From positions 265,501 through 329,500 of the forward strand of contig NW_027063105.1 of NCBI RefSeq assembly GCF_032884065.1: DNA of 64,000 nucleotides. The letters are read 5' to 3'. Every line of letters starts with the position of its first letter. Positions within the stretch are counted from its first letter, which is position 1. The stretch is from Artemia franciscana (Eukaryota; Arthropoda; Branchiopoda; Anostraca; Artemiidae). A program made the position numbers and the translations under genes. Below are positions 1-10,920 of the stretch, piece after piece. The notes below the pieces were generated by a model. It was not told the DNA's origin, ran no database searches, and worked only from the letters and a program-made list of their open reading frames with translations.

Positions 1-11
1 GAATCAGTGTC

Positions 12-712
12 ATGTTGTCAGACAAAAACATACAATGGATCTATATTAAGGGGAAGCTCAACACAGTTGATATATTGAGCCGACCACCAGACGACACGCT
101 TCTTCAAACTCGACCGCTCTCACTCGTGGATGAAGAAGCAGGGTTTTTAGCAGCGACGGTACAGACAGAACCAACGTCGATGAATTCGTCTTCGCCGAAA
201 GGAAATTTAGAATTTCTAGGTTTGGAATGTCAACAGATTAGGAAGTACCAGATGAACGACGTAGAATTAGCACCAATTATAAGCTTAATGCTTCAGCACG
301 GGACAAATGATTACGCGAAATATTTAGTAGCACAAAGGGGGATTCCCTGCAAAGACAGGAAGACCGGGACGCCGGGTTGAGATTTAATGAAGATAGAATT
401 GGCAAAAATAGCCATGTTACAGTTAGTCCACAGAACCATGACTCCTTAGGAGAGGCTGCTAGTCTCCAAGACCAGCCTGATTATATTGATACTCCGGAAA
501 AAAATGAAAAATTAAATTATATGAAAGGAAATGAATGTATATTTATAGATCCACAAATGAATCCAAGAAAGCTTGAAAAGTTACTGGAAAAGTGGAATAT
601 TGTGCTATGGCTGCAGAAGGAAGTTGACAAGCTCATTTGTGGGAGAGGATCTTGTATCGGATGCCGCCACCGAAAGAAGGCAGAAAATCAAATGCGCAAA
701 GTTTACAATTAA
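12..712 (+). pseudogene. Ty3/Gypsy Pol: end of RNase H and linker to integrase (broken)
   Basis: The first open frame (12-380) starts inside the C-terminal end of a retroelement RNase H: a WIYIKGKLNTVDILSRPP stretch matches the family's 'GxxNxxADxLSR' ending. A second frame (377-712) continues the linker after a shift and ends in a CGRGSCIGCRHRKK-type basic stretch that overlaps the integrase frame in yet another phase. In Gypsy elements this region removes the RNA template and precedes the integrase zinc domain. At least two frameshifts make it non-functional. The reverse transcriptase, protease and gag must lie left of the window. The RNase H match rests on one short motif; the neighbouring integrase makes it convincing. 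Confidence 0.7.
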
Positions 713-1790
713 TGATTCCTAGGTGCCTGATTTCTGGTGTTTTACAACTGTCGAATTTACAAGTCCTCATGGCCGCCCACCATAACGTGGAAAGAAGCCT
801 AGTCAAACTAAGAAATTTCTGCTATTTCGACAAGATGTCGACACATATCAAGAATGAGGCTCAGAATTGCCATATTTGCATGCGTAGAAATGTTACCCCC
901 AAAATTATGCCTGAGCTACAAAAGAATGTCTCCGCTGAAATAAGCTTTGAAACGTGGTGTTTGGACACTTTAGGTCCTTTGCCTTTGTCTGGAGGCAACA
1001 AATATGTCGTTGTCTGCGTAGATGTCCGTACTTCCTTAGTTGTCTTAGAACCCGTACCTGATGTTACTTCAGAGACTATTTGTAAATTTTTACTGCGTCG
1101 CGTTATTTCTTATTTTGAATGTTTCGTTTCCTATTGACAGATAGTCAAGCGGCTTTCCACTCAAGTCTTTTCAAACGACTCATGAGTTTCTTGAAGGTGA
1201 AGAAACTCTTCACCAGTCCTCGAGCTCCCTACACGAATGGAGCAGCAGAGAATAAGGTCAAACTCTGCAAACGTCTAATTTGTAAATATATTGATGTAAC
1301 TTCAGGATCCTAGAGTGAATTTATTTATCTGTGTCAATTTATTTTAAACAGTTCGATCAGTCATCCAAGAGGGTTTTCGCCCTATGCCTTAGCATTTGCT
1401 TATGAACCTATTAATCTCCTTGATATGCAGATCTCACGACCTCGACTCCAGGTATATCAAGATGACGAAGACTACGCAGTCCAGCTTTTGAAGGAAATTT
1501 TCCTTACCTACCACATTTCCAGTAAGGTCCTCCTACAAGAGCGAGGACGACAAGCAGAGCAGTTTAATAAGGGTTGCACCAAGGTCCCATTATTTCTGTT
1601 GGAAGCGTAGTGTACATCAAGGATGACACAATAAAACCTGGTGCCCCAAAGGTCGTTAGTTTTCGATATATCGGTCCATACTGTGTTTTGCAAGAAATGC
1701 ATAAAATGTATTTCTCTTGCAGTCCTTACAGGAACCATATAAAATGAGAATGGCCAACATCCAGTTACTTAAAGTTGTTGGTGAGAGTTG
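637..1790 (+). pseudogene. Ty3/Gypsy integrase (DD35E) with GPY/F-like tail, broken
   Basis: Retroviral-type integrase joining element cDNA to host DNA. The zinc-binding domain shows AAHHNVERSLVKLR and CHICMRRN. The catalytic triad is visible: Asp in WCLDTLGPLP (codon at 964), Asp in LLTDSQAAF (codon at 1140) and Glu in TNGAAENKVK (codon at 1248), so the last two are separated by 35 residues as expected. A frameshift lies between 1119 and 1137 and a stop follows about 1312. The sequence then continues with an SHPRGFSPYALAF stretch and an FRYIGPYCVL motif near 1660-1690, typical of the GPY/F module of Gypsy integrases. The order RNase H, integrase, env indicates an env-bearing Gypsy (errantivirus-like) element. 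Confidence 0.85.
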
Positions 1791-1827
1791 AGTATTCCTC
1801 TCAAAACATCCAATATTTTGTAAGGGG

Positions 1828-2310
1828 ATGGAGAAAGCTTTCCCGAGTCAGGCGGAGCCGAATAGTTCTACTAACGGATTTAGAACAAATCCAACAATGA
1901 GAACATTCGTGCTGCGCTCTGGAAATATATTTTCAAGGAAACCAGAAGACACTAGACAACAAAGAAATTATTTAAATAACACCGATAAAAACAGCCAAAT
2001 GGCACAAGATAGCATCGACACCCGACCCCCAGCCCAGAACCAAAATTGGGAGATTCCGTCGCATCCAGAATGCAGTCCGCTATCAAACTCGATTCTTTTC
2101 CTTAGTATGCGCGAGGATAAAGGAGAAAAGTCCGACGAGTCTGCAGACGGTCCAGATGAACCCACCATCTGTCAGGAGGAAAGGTTACCCATCGTCGAAA
2201 TGGACAATACAGGAACAACTTCCACCCCAAATCGACCTAAGCAAGGTACATATAAACCGGCTGGCTTCTACAAGCTTAGTCCTGTCCCAATACGAGGTCG
2301 TCGATTCTGA
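1828..2310 (+). pseudogene. Gypsy Pol C-terminal extension, first copy
   Basis: 160-codon hydrophilic reading frame following the integrase. It is rich in N, S, E, D and P and ends in PVPIRGRRF before a stop. No catalytic motif is visible. Position and composition fit a Pol C-terminal tail or the region between Pol and Env. The same sequence recurs at 2868-3206 as part of a tandem duplication, there stopping early (STLN then stop). The long frame survives in this copy only. Function unknown. Confidence 0.5.
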
Positions 2311-3780
2311 GCAATAGCCTTGGTTGTTGTATTACTCTCGTGTCATTTATTAGTAGGTTAGGATAGGTAATTGGTAAAGAAAAAAATTCTGTTGGTTTTT
2401 CGCATTAGTTCACTAGTCAACTGTTCAGAGAATGGCTAGGAACAAGTCCAAATACTCAATAGGTCAATTTGTGTAGAAGATTGTTCATTCAGAGTTCCAT
2501 AATATCCTTTTTTTAAAGTATTGGTTTAACACTTAAAATCCTTGTATCAGTCAACGCTCTTGGAGAAAAAGTTAAGTCGGTATCTAGTTTATTGGGGCCC
2601 TAAAACAATTTCCTTCATTGCAGGACTCTCGGCAATCACACAACTCTTTTCTGTGGAATGTGGTCAAAATGGCTCTTTATCCTTCTCGTCTCAGAGGTAT
2701 CCGGCTCTGTCAAGGATCGAACTAAAAGTTTTGTGTCACAAGGCATGGCTTTCCGTAAGGTAGGAAAAATAACCCCTACCAGCGGAAGCTATAAACTCAT
2801 TATTCACGCTTTCTCGAGTCAGACGTAGCCGAGTAGTTCTACTAACGGATCTAGAACAAATCCAATAATGAGAACATTCGCGCTGCGCTCTGGAAATATA
2901 TTTTCAAGGAAACCAGAAGACACTAGACAACAAAGAAATTATTTAAATAACACCGATAAAAACAGCCAAATGGCACAAGATAGCATCGACACCCGACCCC
3001 CAGCCCAGAACCAAAATTGGGAGATTCCGTCGCATCCAGAATGCAGTCCGCTATCAAACTCGATTCTTTTCCTTAGTATGCGCGAGGATAAAGGAGAAAA
3101 GTCCGACGAGTCTGCAGACGGTCCAGATGAACCCACTATCTGTCAGGAGGAAAGGTTGCCCATCGTCGAAATGGACAATACAGGAACAACTTCCACCCTT
3201 AATTGACCTAAGCAAGGGACATATAAACCGGCTGGCTTCTACAAGCTTAGTCCTGTCCCAATACGAGGTCGTCGATTCTGAGAAATAGCCTTGGTTGATG
3301 TTTTACTCTCGTGTCATTTATTAGTAGGTTAGGGATAGGTAATTGGTAAAGAAAAAAATTCTGTTGGTTTTTCGCATTAGTTCACTAGTCAACTGTTCAG
3401 AGAATGGCTAGGAAGAAGTCCGAATACTCACTAGGTCAATTTGTATAGAAGATTGTTCATTCAGAGTTCCATAATATCCCATTTTCAAAGTATGGTGACT
3501 TGGTTTCACACTTAGAATCCTTGTATCAGTCAACACTCTTGAAGAAAAAGTTAAGTCGGTACCTAGTTTATTGGGGCCCTAAAACGATTTCCTTCATTGC
3601 AGGACTCTCGGCAATCACACAACTCTTTTCTGTGGAATGTGGTCAAAATGGCTCTTTATCCTTCTCGTCGCAGAGGTATCCGGCTCTGTCAAGGATCGAA
3701 CTAAAAGTTTTGTGTCACAAGGCATGGCTTTCCGTAAGGTAGGAAAAATGACCCCTAACAGCGGAAATTATTATTCACGT
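1837..3780 (+). repeat. Tandem duplication (about 971 bp x 2) inside the Gypsy element
   Basis: 1837-2807 and 2808-3780 align end to end with scattered substitutions and a few small indels. The unit carries the Pol tail, a non-coding spacer and the Env N-terminal segment. Both copies end at the short sequence TTATTCACG (about 2799-2807 and 3772-3780), which marks the junction. The element continues once into Env after 3780. The copies differ at tens of positions, so the event is not very recent. Confidence 0.9.
2542..2763 (+). pseudogene. Env N-terminal segment, first (orphan) copy
   Basis: A 73-codon frame with a hydrophobic core (ISFIAGLSAITQLF) followed by VECGQNG, like a secretion signal and first cysteine of an envelope protein. 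It is cut off at the duplication junction and has no downstream Env in frame. The near-identical copy at 3500-3742 is the one adjacent to the rest of Env. Basis: seen in sequence; the signal-peptide reading is inference. Confidence 0.45.
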
Positions 3781-5552
3781 CAATATCTCTCAAATTAACG
3801 AAGGATTAGATGCAATCGGAAATAAAATAACTAATAGTACAAATAAAATTTTGGAACAATTATCCTTTGGTTTAAACCCAAAAGGATTAAAATCACATGC
3901 ATCAACAGCCAAACGCTTGTTCGAGCAGTTTCACGAAAGTTAAATTTTAGGATCTCAATTAGCTAACTGGCCTAGATTCCGCAATGAAAACAAAGGGTCA
4001 TCGCCAAGCGCAACTCTTTGCTGGTCGAAGTCTTAAATAGCATTAGATCTCTTATGCAAGTGAAAAGAAATAAAATTCCCAGAAGTTTAATACCTGGTCT
4101 TGGCAACATCAGAGGTTATGTCGCTGGATTAGCCACTGATAGTCAGGTTCAGGAGGTACAAGAACAACTAAATGACATAAAGAAAACAAACGACAAAGTT
4201 TCACATTTTTAACCTCAGCAACTAGCATTATTCATTCTTTAGAACAGGATGTCGCAAGGGTTCAAAAGGACACTTTTAACATAGTTAATGAAACTCTCCT
4301 AGCTTTTCAAAAATCAATAATGGACAACCAAAAAGAAATAGTTAGCAATCTAAGTTTCGGAGTTGCATCGCTCCAAACAAACTTGGAACGTGTCGCATGG
4401 CATTTAACTGCAGATATCCGGAACCTGCACCATCGGTTATACGAAATTTTACATGCAGTTATGACGACATCCCTAAAAGGTTTTCCGGTGCAGCTATTAG
4501 ACCCATCCGATTTAAGTCAAATTCTGACTAACATTGTCCAATCCCTCCCAAATCCCTATGCGCTAGCCATTTCTTCCAATGAAAATCTTTTGGACCTGGT
4601 TAAAATTGTAAATTGTGAACTCATGTCAACTTCAGAACAGTTAATAGCTGTGTTCTATTTACCACTGAATCGAATAGGCAGTGAATTTAGCTTGTATGAA
4701 ACAATATCAGTACCGTGCAGAATAAGTGACTCGCAACAATACATCAAAACTCAACCTTCTTCCGACTTTTTTGCTGTAACAAATGATGCTGATTCATACC
4801 TGTTATTGAACCGTTATGATTTAGAATTTAATTGTGTATCCTATAAGCATTACCATTTGTGATAGCCATATAGTTCTGAGAAAAGCTAGTTTCAAATCAT
4901 GCTCATATGCTGTTTTTACGGAGGATACAAGTGCAATTAACCAATTATACGAAAGGAAGGTAACAGCGTTCTCCTCGCCATTTGCCGCTGTATTAGACCA
5001 AGGCACCTATGTCTTTGCAAGCCCTTCGTCAGGACCAGTTACCCTGAATGTTGTCTGTCCTGAATCAAATTTATTTTTAAATAATCAAACTTATAAACAT
5101 TATTCAATCAACGTTAGTGAGGCCCAAGTTTTTTCTATCAACAGTGAGTGTAAAATTAGTCATTCGTCTATTATAATTCAAGATTTTTATAGCCCTGTCA
5201 CTTCGTTTCATGCCAAATCTTTTTCGCCCGTATCAGAGGCTAAAAAGCTTATTTTACCATTAGATCAAGTTACGTCAAAGTTTACCATTAAAGAACTGAA
5301 TGAGTACTGGCAAGAAAAATTAATAAAAAAAATTAATAGAACTGACAAAACTATTGAACTTCCACTCGAACTCTTTTTGACGGACGAACCAACCAGTACT
5401 TTATACTCTTAACTATATTACCAATTGCAGTTATTTTATGTATGTGCATGCATGTACATTTATACAGAGAAGTTAGTAAATATTCTGATACAATGTTTAT
5501 GCCTATCCAAAATCTGAGAGAAGGAATACTTCCAGAAAAAGGAGCCTTTTGA
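3500..5552 (+). pseudogene. Errantivirus/baculovirus-F-like Env relic
   Basis: Degraded envelope gene of the Gypsy element, an F-type fusion glycoprotein in the errantivirus sense. Visible parts in order are a signal-like N-terminus (3500-3742), a helical segment (about 3781-3942), a basic cleavage-site-like VKRNK followed by a glycine-rich fusion-peptide-like segment (4018-4212), a long helical segment (4213-4500), a cysteine-bearing ectodomain (4500-5412), and a transmembrane segment plus short tail in another frame (about 5406-5552). Stops and frameshifts separate these parts near 3943, 4210, 4862 and 5410, so no intact product is possible. F-like order and spacing (cleavage site, fusion peptide, heptad region, C-terminal anchor) support the call. 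Cytoplasmic tail about 30 residues. Confidence 0.75.
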
Positions 5553-6230
5553 AAAATTTATCTTGTGACTAAATGCTCAAAAAGGTTGATCGGAACTGAG
5601 GGAAAATTTGAATTTTTAGCTGTGAGCCTACTATACATAAATAAACATTAAATAAGGATTAAGGGAGGAATATGGAAAAGAGAAAACAATTACTTAGACA
5701 TTATCTCCCCCCCTCCATATTCATTACTTGCTCTTCATATTTTAAGTTATTAAATTTCCCACGAGGGGTATTTACATTCTTCAAAGTCAAGTGATTGACA
5801 ATTAAGGGTTATTCAACAACCTTATTGCAAAAACGGACGTGCTACCGTTACCTGGCAAACGGAAAAAAATGCACTCCTCGGCAAAACAGTCGATATATTA
5901 TGTGGTTAGTCAATCCTATATTTTGACACCATATACAGATTCGCATAAAACCCTTTCTGTCTGCTCAGGCATGTCGAGTTTATATGACAAAACAAAGGGG
6001 TCAACACTCTGACGAATACTACGTAAGTATAAATATACCAAAATCGGGAATTTTCATAACTAGACTACAGGAAATATATTCGTAGAATAAATTTTGTTTA
6101 CCGAACTATTTCAAACTCTTACGAAAGGTTCATATCAGTAAAGATTTTTGGGGTATTGCACCAGGGAGATTCATTTAAAATTCAGCTTCGAATAACCGCT
6201 AACGTTAATAAAATATGTGTAGTGTACCGA
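5553..6230. other. Gene-free stretch after Env
   Basis: No coding frame with recognisable content. A polypurine run at about 5660-5680 (AAGGGAGGAATATGG) could be a polypurine tract preceding a 3' LTR, but no second LTR is in the window to confirm it. A C-run follows at about 5707-5715. Otherwise AT-rich sequence. Confidence 0.3.
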
Positions 6231-6375
6231 TTTTAAAGAAAAGAAAAAAGAACCCTTGAAAAAAAGAAGACACTGAAAAAAAGAGAACGCTTGGAAAAAA
6301 AACAAGACTGGAGAAAAAAAAAGAATGATAACTCCGGCGATCCAGGAAAAAAAGAAAAAAAAAGAAAAAGAGATA
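6231..6375. repeat. Purine-rich low-complexity tract
   Basis: Runs of GAAAAAAAG-type units (AAGAAAAAAGAACCC, GAAAAAAAG and similar) repeat irregularly. Simple-sequence decay with no coding content. Confidence 0.7.
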
Positions 6376-6432
6376 AACAGATTTTTATCATCTAATTCAA
6401 TTATTTCTTGATGTTCCTTGTGAAAGGATTTT

Positions 6433-6534
6433 GTTCTGTCAAAGATTTTGTTCTGTCAAAGATTATGTCCTGTCAAAGATTTTGTTCTGTCAAAGATTTT
6501 GTTCTGTCAAAGATTAAGTTCTGTCAAAGATTCA
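6433..6534 (+). repeat. 17-bp tandem repeat, six units
   Basis: Six consecutive units of GTTCTGTCAAAGATTTT with one to three changes in units 2, 5 and 6. The period of 17 is not a multiple of three, so the open frame across it (6448-6741) is best read as incidental. Confidence 0.9.
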
Positions 6535-9329
6535 GTAGTGTTCACTTTATGTATTTGTGCAGTGTTAATACTTGACAAGTCAATACTAATATTGACAAGA
6601 ACCAATGTTTTCCGTAGCTTTGCCTTAGTGATGGTATATCATTGTATAACCATATATTATATGCTGTGTAATGAGTTCTTGTTCGACACAAGTTTAAATT
6701 CTAAAGTTGACATAAGTTCACACACAACTCAAAGTGATTAACTTATAGAGCAAATAATATTAAGGGAAGAAATGGATAAACGTGATGACATCTTAAATCA
6801 CTTTACTAATACATCGTACCTCTCTTACAATTATTCCAAAACTATATTGAATTCCATAGGACAAAGAGCAAAAAAAAATCAACAAAAATTCTTTTTTGTC
6901 ATGTTTTTATCATTTTCTGTTTGTTTGTTTTTTTCATGAAATCTTTCATTTTGTGAAACCTGATGGGTTAGGGTGTTATAGATATTTTTTTTCCAGACAC
7001 TTCGATCTTTAGGGTTTAATGTTCAATGTTTTATACCCTCTATTTTTCAGATTCTTCTCGTATAGTAGATACCTAGATGATACAAATTGCACCACAACAG
7101 TTTCATCAACACAAAGGCGGCTTGTTAGTGTAGCACCGAGCCGTACTTTTTCGAAACTGGGGAGTATGTGAGAAAGTCCCTTTCTATTATTTATTTATTG
7201 CCTTATATTATATTCTATAATATAACATACAATATACAACATAGTTATACGACATATAATTATACGACAGGCTTACATCCTCAAAGTCTTGTTTATCTGC
7301 TCTTATTTACCAATTTTTTTTCCTCGACTGTTACGTAACCTTTACTTACGGTGAAACTCAAATCTCTAATTTATTACAAAACGGGACTGAAGAGGACGAC
7401 CCTTGAAAGCGAATGTTAGAACAATATTCGGGGAGTTCTGATTCACAATTTCTGGACGACAGATATATATAACAACCCTGCTACTTTTATTTGGCTTATC
7501 TACTTTCCTCTTGGATCACCATTCTTTTCTTGGATACTAGATTTTCAATTAATACGAGGCACATCCTGTCGTGTGTATTTACAAAATTTTACATAAGTTT
7601 TTTTATTTCCAGATTTATACTTCTTCGCCCAAGCAAGGACTTTTCATCAACCAGAAAGAACTCTCCAGCTCAACTTCTTTCCAGTTTATATTTCTTTACC
7701 TGTTTTTTATATACTCCTTCTAAAATAAAATTCCTGGTCTGGAGAGATTGTGACTTATAATAGGCCTTAGGAAACAGATAGACTCTTGCTATAGTAGATA
7801 GAAAAGTGAACCTATTCGCACATTGAATACTAGGGACACGCTACCATAGTTCAAAGCACTAGTATTCGAATACTCACTCCATAGGGTGGAACCTTACAAT
7901 GTTATGCTGAATTTAGGTTTTACAGAATCTGCAATTTAAGCCATTTTCAAATACAACTGCTGAAATGTAGGTAAAGATCGTACAAATTCTTGAAATCTTT
8001 AAATACAGGCTAAAATTAAAGTTAGAAGAGTAGAAACACAGACTTGGTTCCTGTCATTTTTATTATTTGTCATTCTCTTTCTTCTTTCTTATTTTGTTTA
8101 AGTTCAGTTTTTTCTTGGGTTTTAATTCAATTTAATCTAATTGAATTTTTTTTGGAATTGACAGAAGCATTACATTCAGAAAAAGAAGAAAAAGAAATTT
8201 AAAAATTATAGAAGATAAGAAAAAACTAACAAAACATAACGTCAGCATTTTGTGTATCTTAAGTGGCAGTTGTAATATAAGGTTTTAATTTTGTATAATT
8301 AATTTTTGGGTATTTTTTTTTGTGGTTTTGGGTGTATATTCTTGAGAATATAGTTATGCTAACAATGCTTTTCTTAGATTTTAGTGAAATGATCGTTCAT
8401 GTTAGAATCAATTACGCCAAAAATATTATTTTAGTTTTCCACGTTTCTGTCAAAAATACTACGGTAAATTTATACCTGTTCATATATGTTCATACTATTC
8501 AAATACATTTTCTATTTAATTTGACTATAGAGACCCTCTGTATACATAAATTGTTTTAAAATTTCTATATAAGAAACCCCCCCAAAATCGTTCAAACTCA
8601 GCCCAAGAGCTACATTTAAGAAATGTTGTTACCTACTTAAACATGATTAATTATAGACTTGTTGATCTTGACCCGAGAAAATGCCTTAGTACAAAGAGGC
8701 CCTTAAAGTGTGAAAATGCCCAAACTCTTACTTCCCCTAAAGTTGACACAAAAAGTGGCGAAAATTATAATTATGGCGGCTCTTCAACAAAGACGAACTA
8801 GAAGAACTCCCTCGCTCAAAACAGTTAATGACGAAGCTTTCTTGGGGGTTAGTGGTGGGGTCTTCTTGCCTCGACGGTATTGAAGAGTAAGTTAAGCTAA
8901 TGGGCTCACAACCCAATGATAGAAGAGTCTATCTTTAATCGATTGAGCGATTATGCTTATTTTTCATATTATCATAGCAATAACGCTGAATAAGTAAAGA
9001 GCGATGTGGGCACAATAGTGGTTTTTTTTTGTATAGACAATTTTTAAATGATGACAGCACTAACGTACACGATAAATCTGGCTTATTGACATTTTTAGTA
9101 CAAACATCATTCCAACTGTTACAAATTGGAACCTCCCTGTTTCCGCTTACTTACTTCTAGTTAACTTGTCCTTTATGTTTTACCCGCTATTTGCGAAATG
9201 GCCTACGATAAAAGTGAGGACCATCCAAGGAATATTATTAACAGGGAATTTTCATTTTTCTATCAGTATAATTAATGTATCCTTCTCTAGTGTAAACAGA
9301 GAGGTACAACTAAATATTTTTTTTAGTCG
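6535..9329. other. Gene-free AT-rich region
   Basis: Several short frames occur, but none shows a domain, and base composition is strongly AT. A candidate polypurine tract plus LTR start (AAACTGGGGAGTATGTGAG, about 7157-7176) resembles Gypsy 3' ends but is unpaired. A 35-codon frame beginning MAALQQRRTRRTPSLK starts at about 8773; it is too short to judge. Nothing else supportable. Confidence 0.3.
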
Positions 9330-9724
9330 GTATATTATAGTGCTGATATAGTTATCCTTGATATCATTTCCAATACCAATCCTTCAATCTTTCAATCCTT
9401 CAGCCTTTTTTTGGGTCCCATGTTTTTAACAACACTTTTTAATTACAAAATTATTTTTATATGTCTAAATTATGTCTGCAATAAGAAAACCCCTGAACCC
9501 ATCAGAGATAATTCAGTTGTCCAATCTCAGAGTTTCAAGAAGATCAGTGTAGATTTGTCTTTTCTGATTTTGTTGCAAGGTTCTTCAGTCTCTACAAGAA
9601 ACAAAACAGAAAACGTACAGGAAATTCAAGATTCCGTGTGCACAACCGTAAGGGAGAAGAAGTGAAATTGTTGACCTATTCGCCAGTGCCAGAGAACATG
9701 CCATTCTGCCAGGAAAACGACTGA

Positions 9725-10147
9725 ATGAAGATTCAAATGGCTAGGCATTTCATCAAATATGCTGTTGGAGCATACTACATCATTGAGCTCCACAGTTGGC
9801 AAAACCTTTGTCAAAATTGTCCAAGAGAGAATTATCCATCCTATCTAGTTGATGTTAATGTCTGCTACTGCAACCTTTCCACCTTAGAAGAAATATGTGG
9901 CCTGGCCGATCAGGACGTGAAGCTAGTATCATTTTCCAGTGGCGTTTATACATTGCCTCTATTTATTGCTGTGGACCATAATTACCAAGGACTCGCTAGA
10001 ATTTTGTACATACAATTGGGTATACAAATCAGTGTGTTTTTGATTGCAATCTGTATTGGTTTTACCAGTGCCCGGGGGGCAATTTGTAAAAGTGAAAAAA
10101 GAATAATGGTCCCAGTACTTTTTTTGTCAGGTTTGTTTTATTCATAG
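9725..10147 (+). pseudogene. Best-preserved copy of the array membrane-protein fragment
   Basis: 140 open codons. The N-terminus MKIQMARHFIKYAVGAYY is followed by a cysteine-bearing loop (QNLCQNCPRENYPSYLV, NVCYCNLS) and a hydrophobic span (IQISVFLIAICIGFTSA) likely to cross a membrane. After the stop at 10145, the neighbouring frame carries a second hydrophobic stretch. The same protein text recurs in the copies at about 14147, 15087 and 16974, each broken differently. Whether this is a host gene fragment or part of an unknown mobile element cannot be told from the window. Confidence 0.4.
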
Positions 10148-10262
10148 TGGAAGCCTGTTATTTGTTGCTGGCAGATTCGTTATATCTTCACTTCAGTTGA
10201 TGCCGACATCGGAAGAAATGAACATTGGACAGTGTGACAATACTGGGACGATAGAAAAAATG

Positions 10263-10448
10263 GGTAAAAGTCACTGGAAAATTATGCAAGATTCACGTCC
10301 TGATCGCCCAGGTCACATATTTCTTTTAACGTGGAAAGGTTGCAGTAGCAGATATTAAAATCAACAAGATAGGATGGAGAATTCTCTCTTGGACAATTTT
10401 GACAAAGGTTTTGCCGACTGTGGAGCGCATTGATGTAGTATGCTATGT
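10263..10448 (-). repeat. Inverted piece of the array unit
   Basis: Read on the minus strand, this segment matches the stretch around 9783-9945 of the first copy (CACAGTCGGCAAAACC, ATCCTATCTTGTTGATGTTA). It is the only clearly inverted block in an otherwise direct array, sitting between copy one and copy two. It marks a local inversion or an inverted duplication. Confidence 0.7.
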
Positions 10449-10920
10449 GGACAATAAAACTTCAAGGACGCGCTAGAATATCTTTACATACGACTGGGTA
10501 TACAAATTTATATATTTTCGATTGCCATCTGTATTGGTTTCGCCAGAACGTGGGGACAATTTGTAGAAGTGAAGAAGGAATAATGATCCTAATTCTTTCT
10601 TGTCAGGTTTCTGTTATTCATAGTGAAAGCCTGTTGTTTTGTTGCTGGTGCAGTCATTATATATTCCCTAAAGTTGATTCCAACATCAGATGAAATGAAT
10701 ATTGGACAGTGTGACAATACTGGGACGATAGAAAAAAAATATGTTATAGTGCTGATATCGGTATCCTTGATATCATTTCCAATATCAATCCTTCAAGCTT
10801 TCAATCCTTCAGTCTTTTTTTGGCTGCCATGTTTTGACCGCAATTTTTAATTTCGAAACTGTTCTTTAGATGTCTATATTGTGTCTGCTATAAGGAAACC
10901 CCTGAACCAATTAGATGTAT

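Noticed and set aside
6231-6540. Short direct repeats considered as a CRISPR-like array
   Set aside because: Units are contiguous with no spacers and the genome is eukaryotic.
6448-6741. 97-codon open frame starting in VKDFVLSK-type repeats
   Set aside because: Generated by a 17-bp tandem repeat read in shifting frames, then AT-rich sequence with no domain.
7157-7176. AAACTGGGGAGTATGTGAG as polypurine tract and LTR start of the Gypsy element
   Set aside because: It lies 1.6 kb after Env and there is no second LTR in the window to compare; kept only as a note.
8940-8990. Short hairpins near 8915-8990 considered as a tRNA
   Set aside because: No cloverleaf with conserved A and B box sequences could be drawn.
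9626-9814. Minus-strand frame MTKVLPTVELNDVVCSNS repeated in the array
   Set aside because: Repeats only because the array repeats. The plus strand has longer frames with membrane segments, though neither strand is proven coding.
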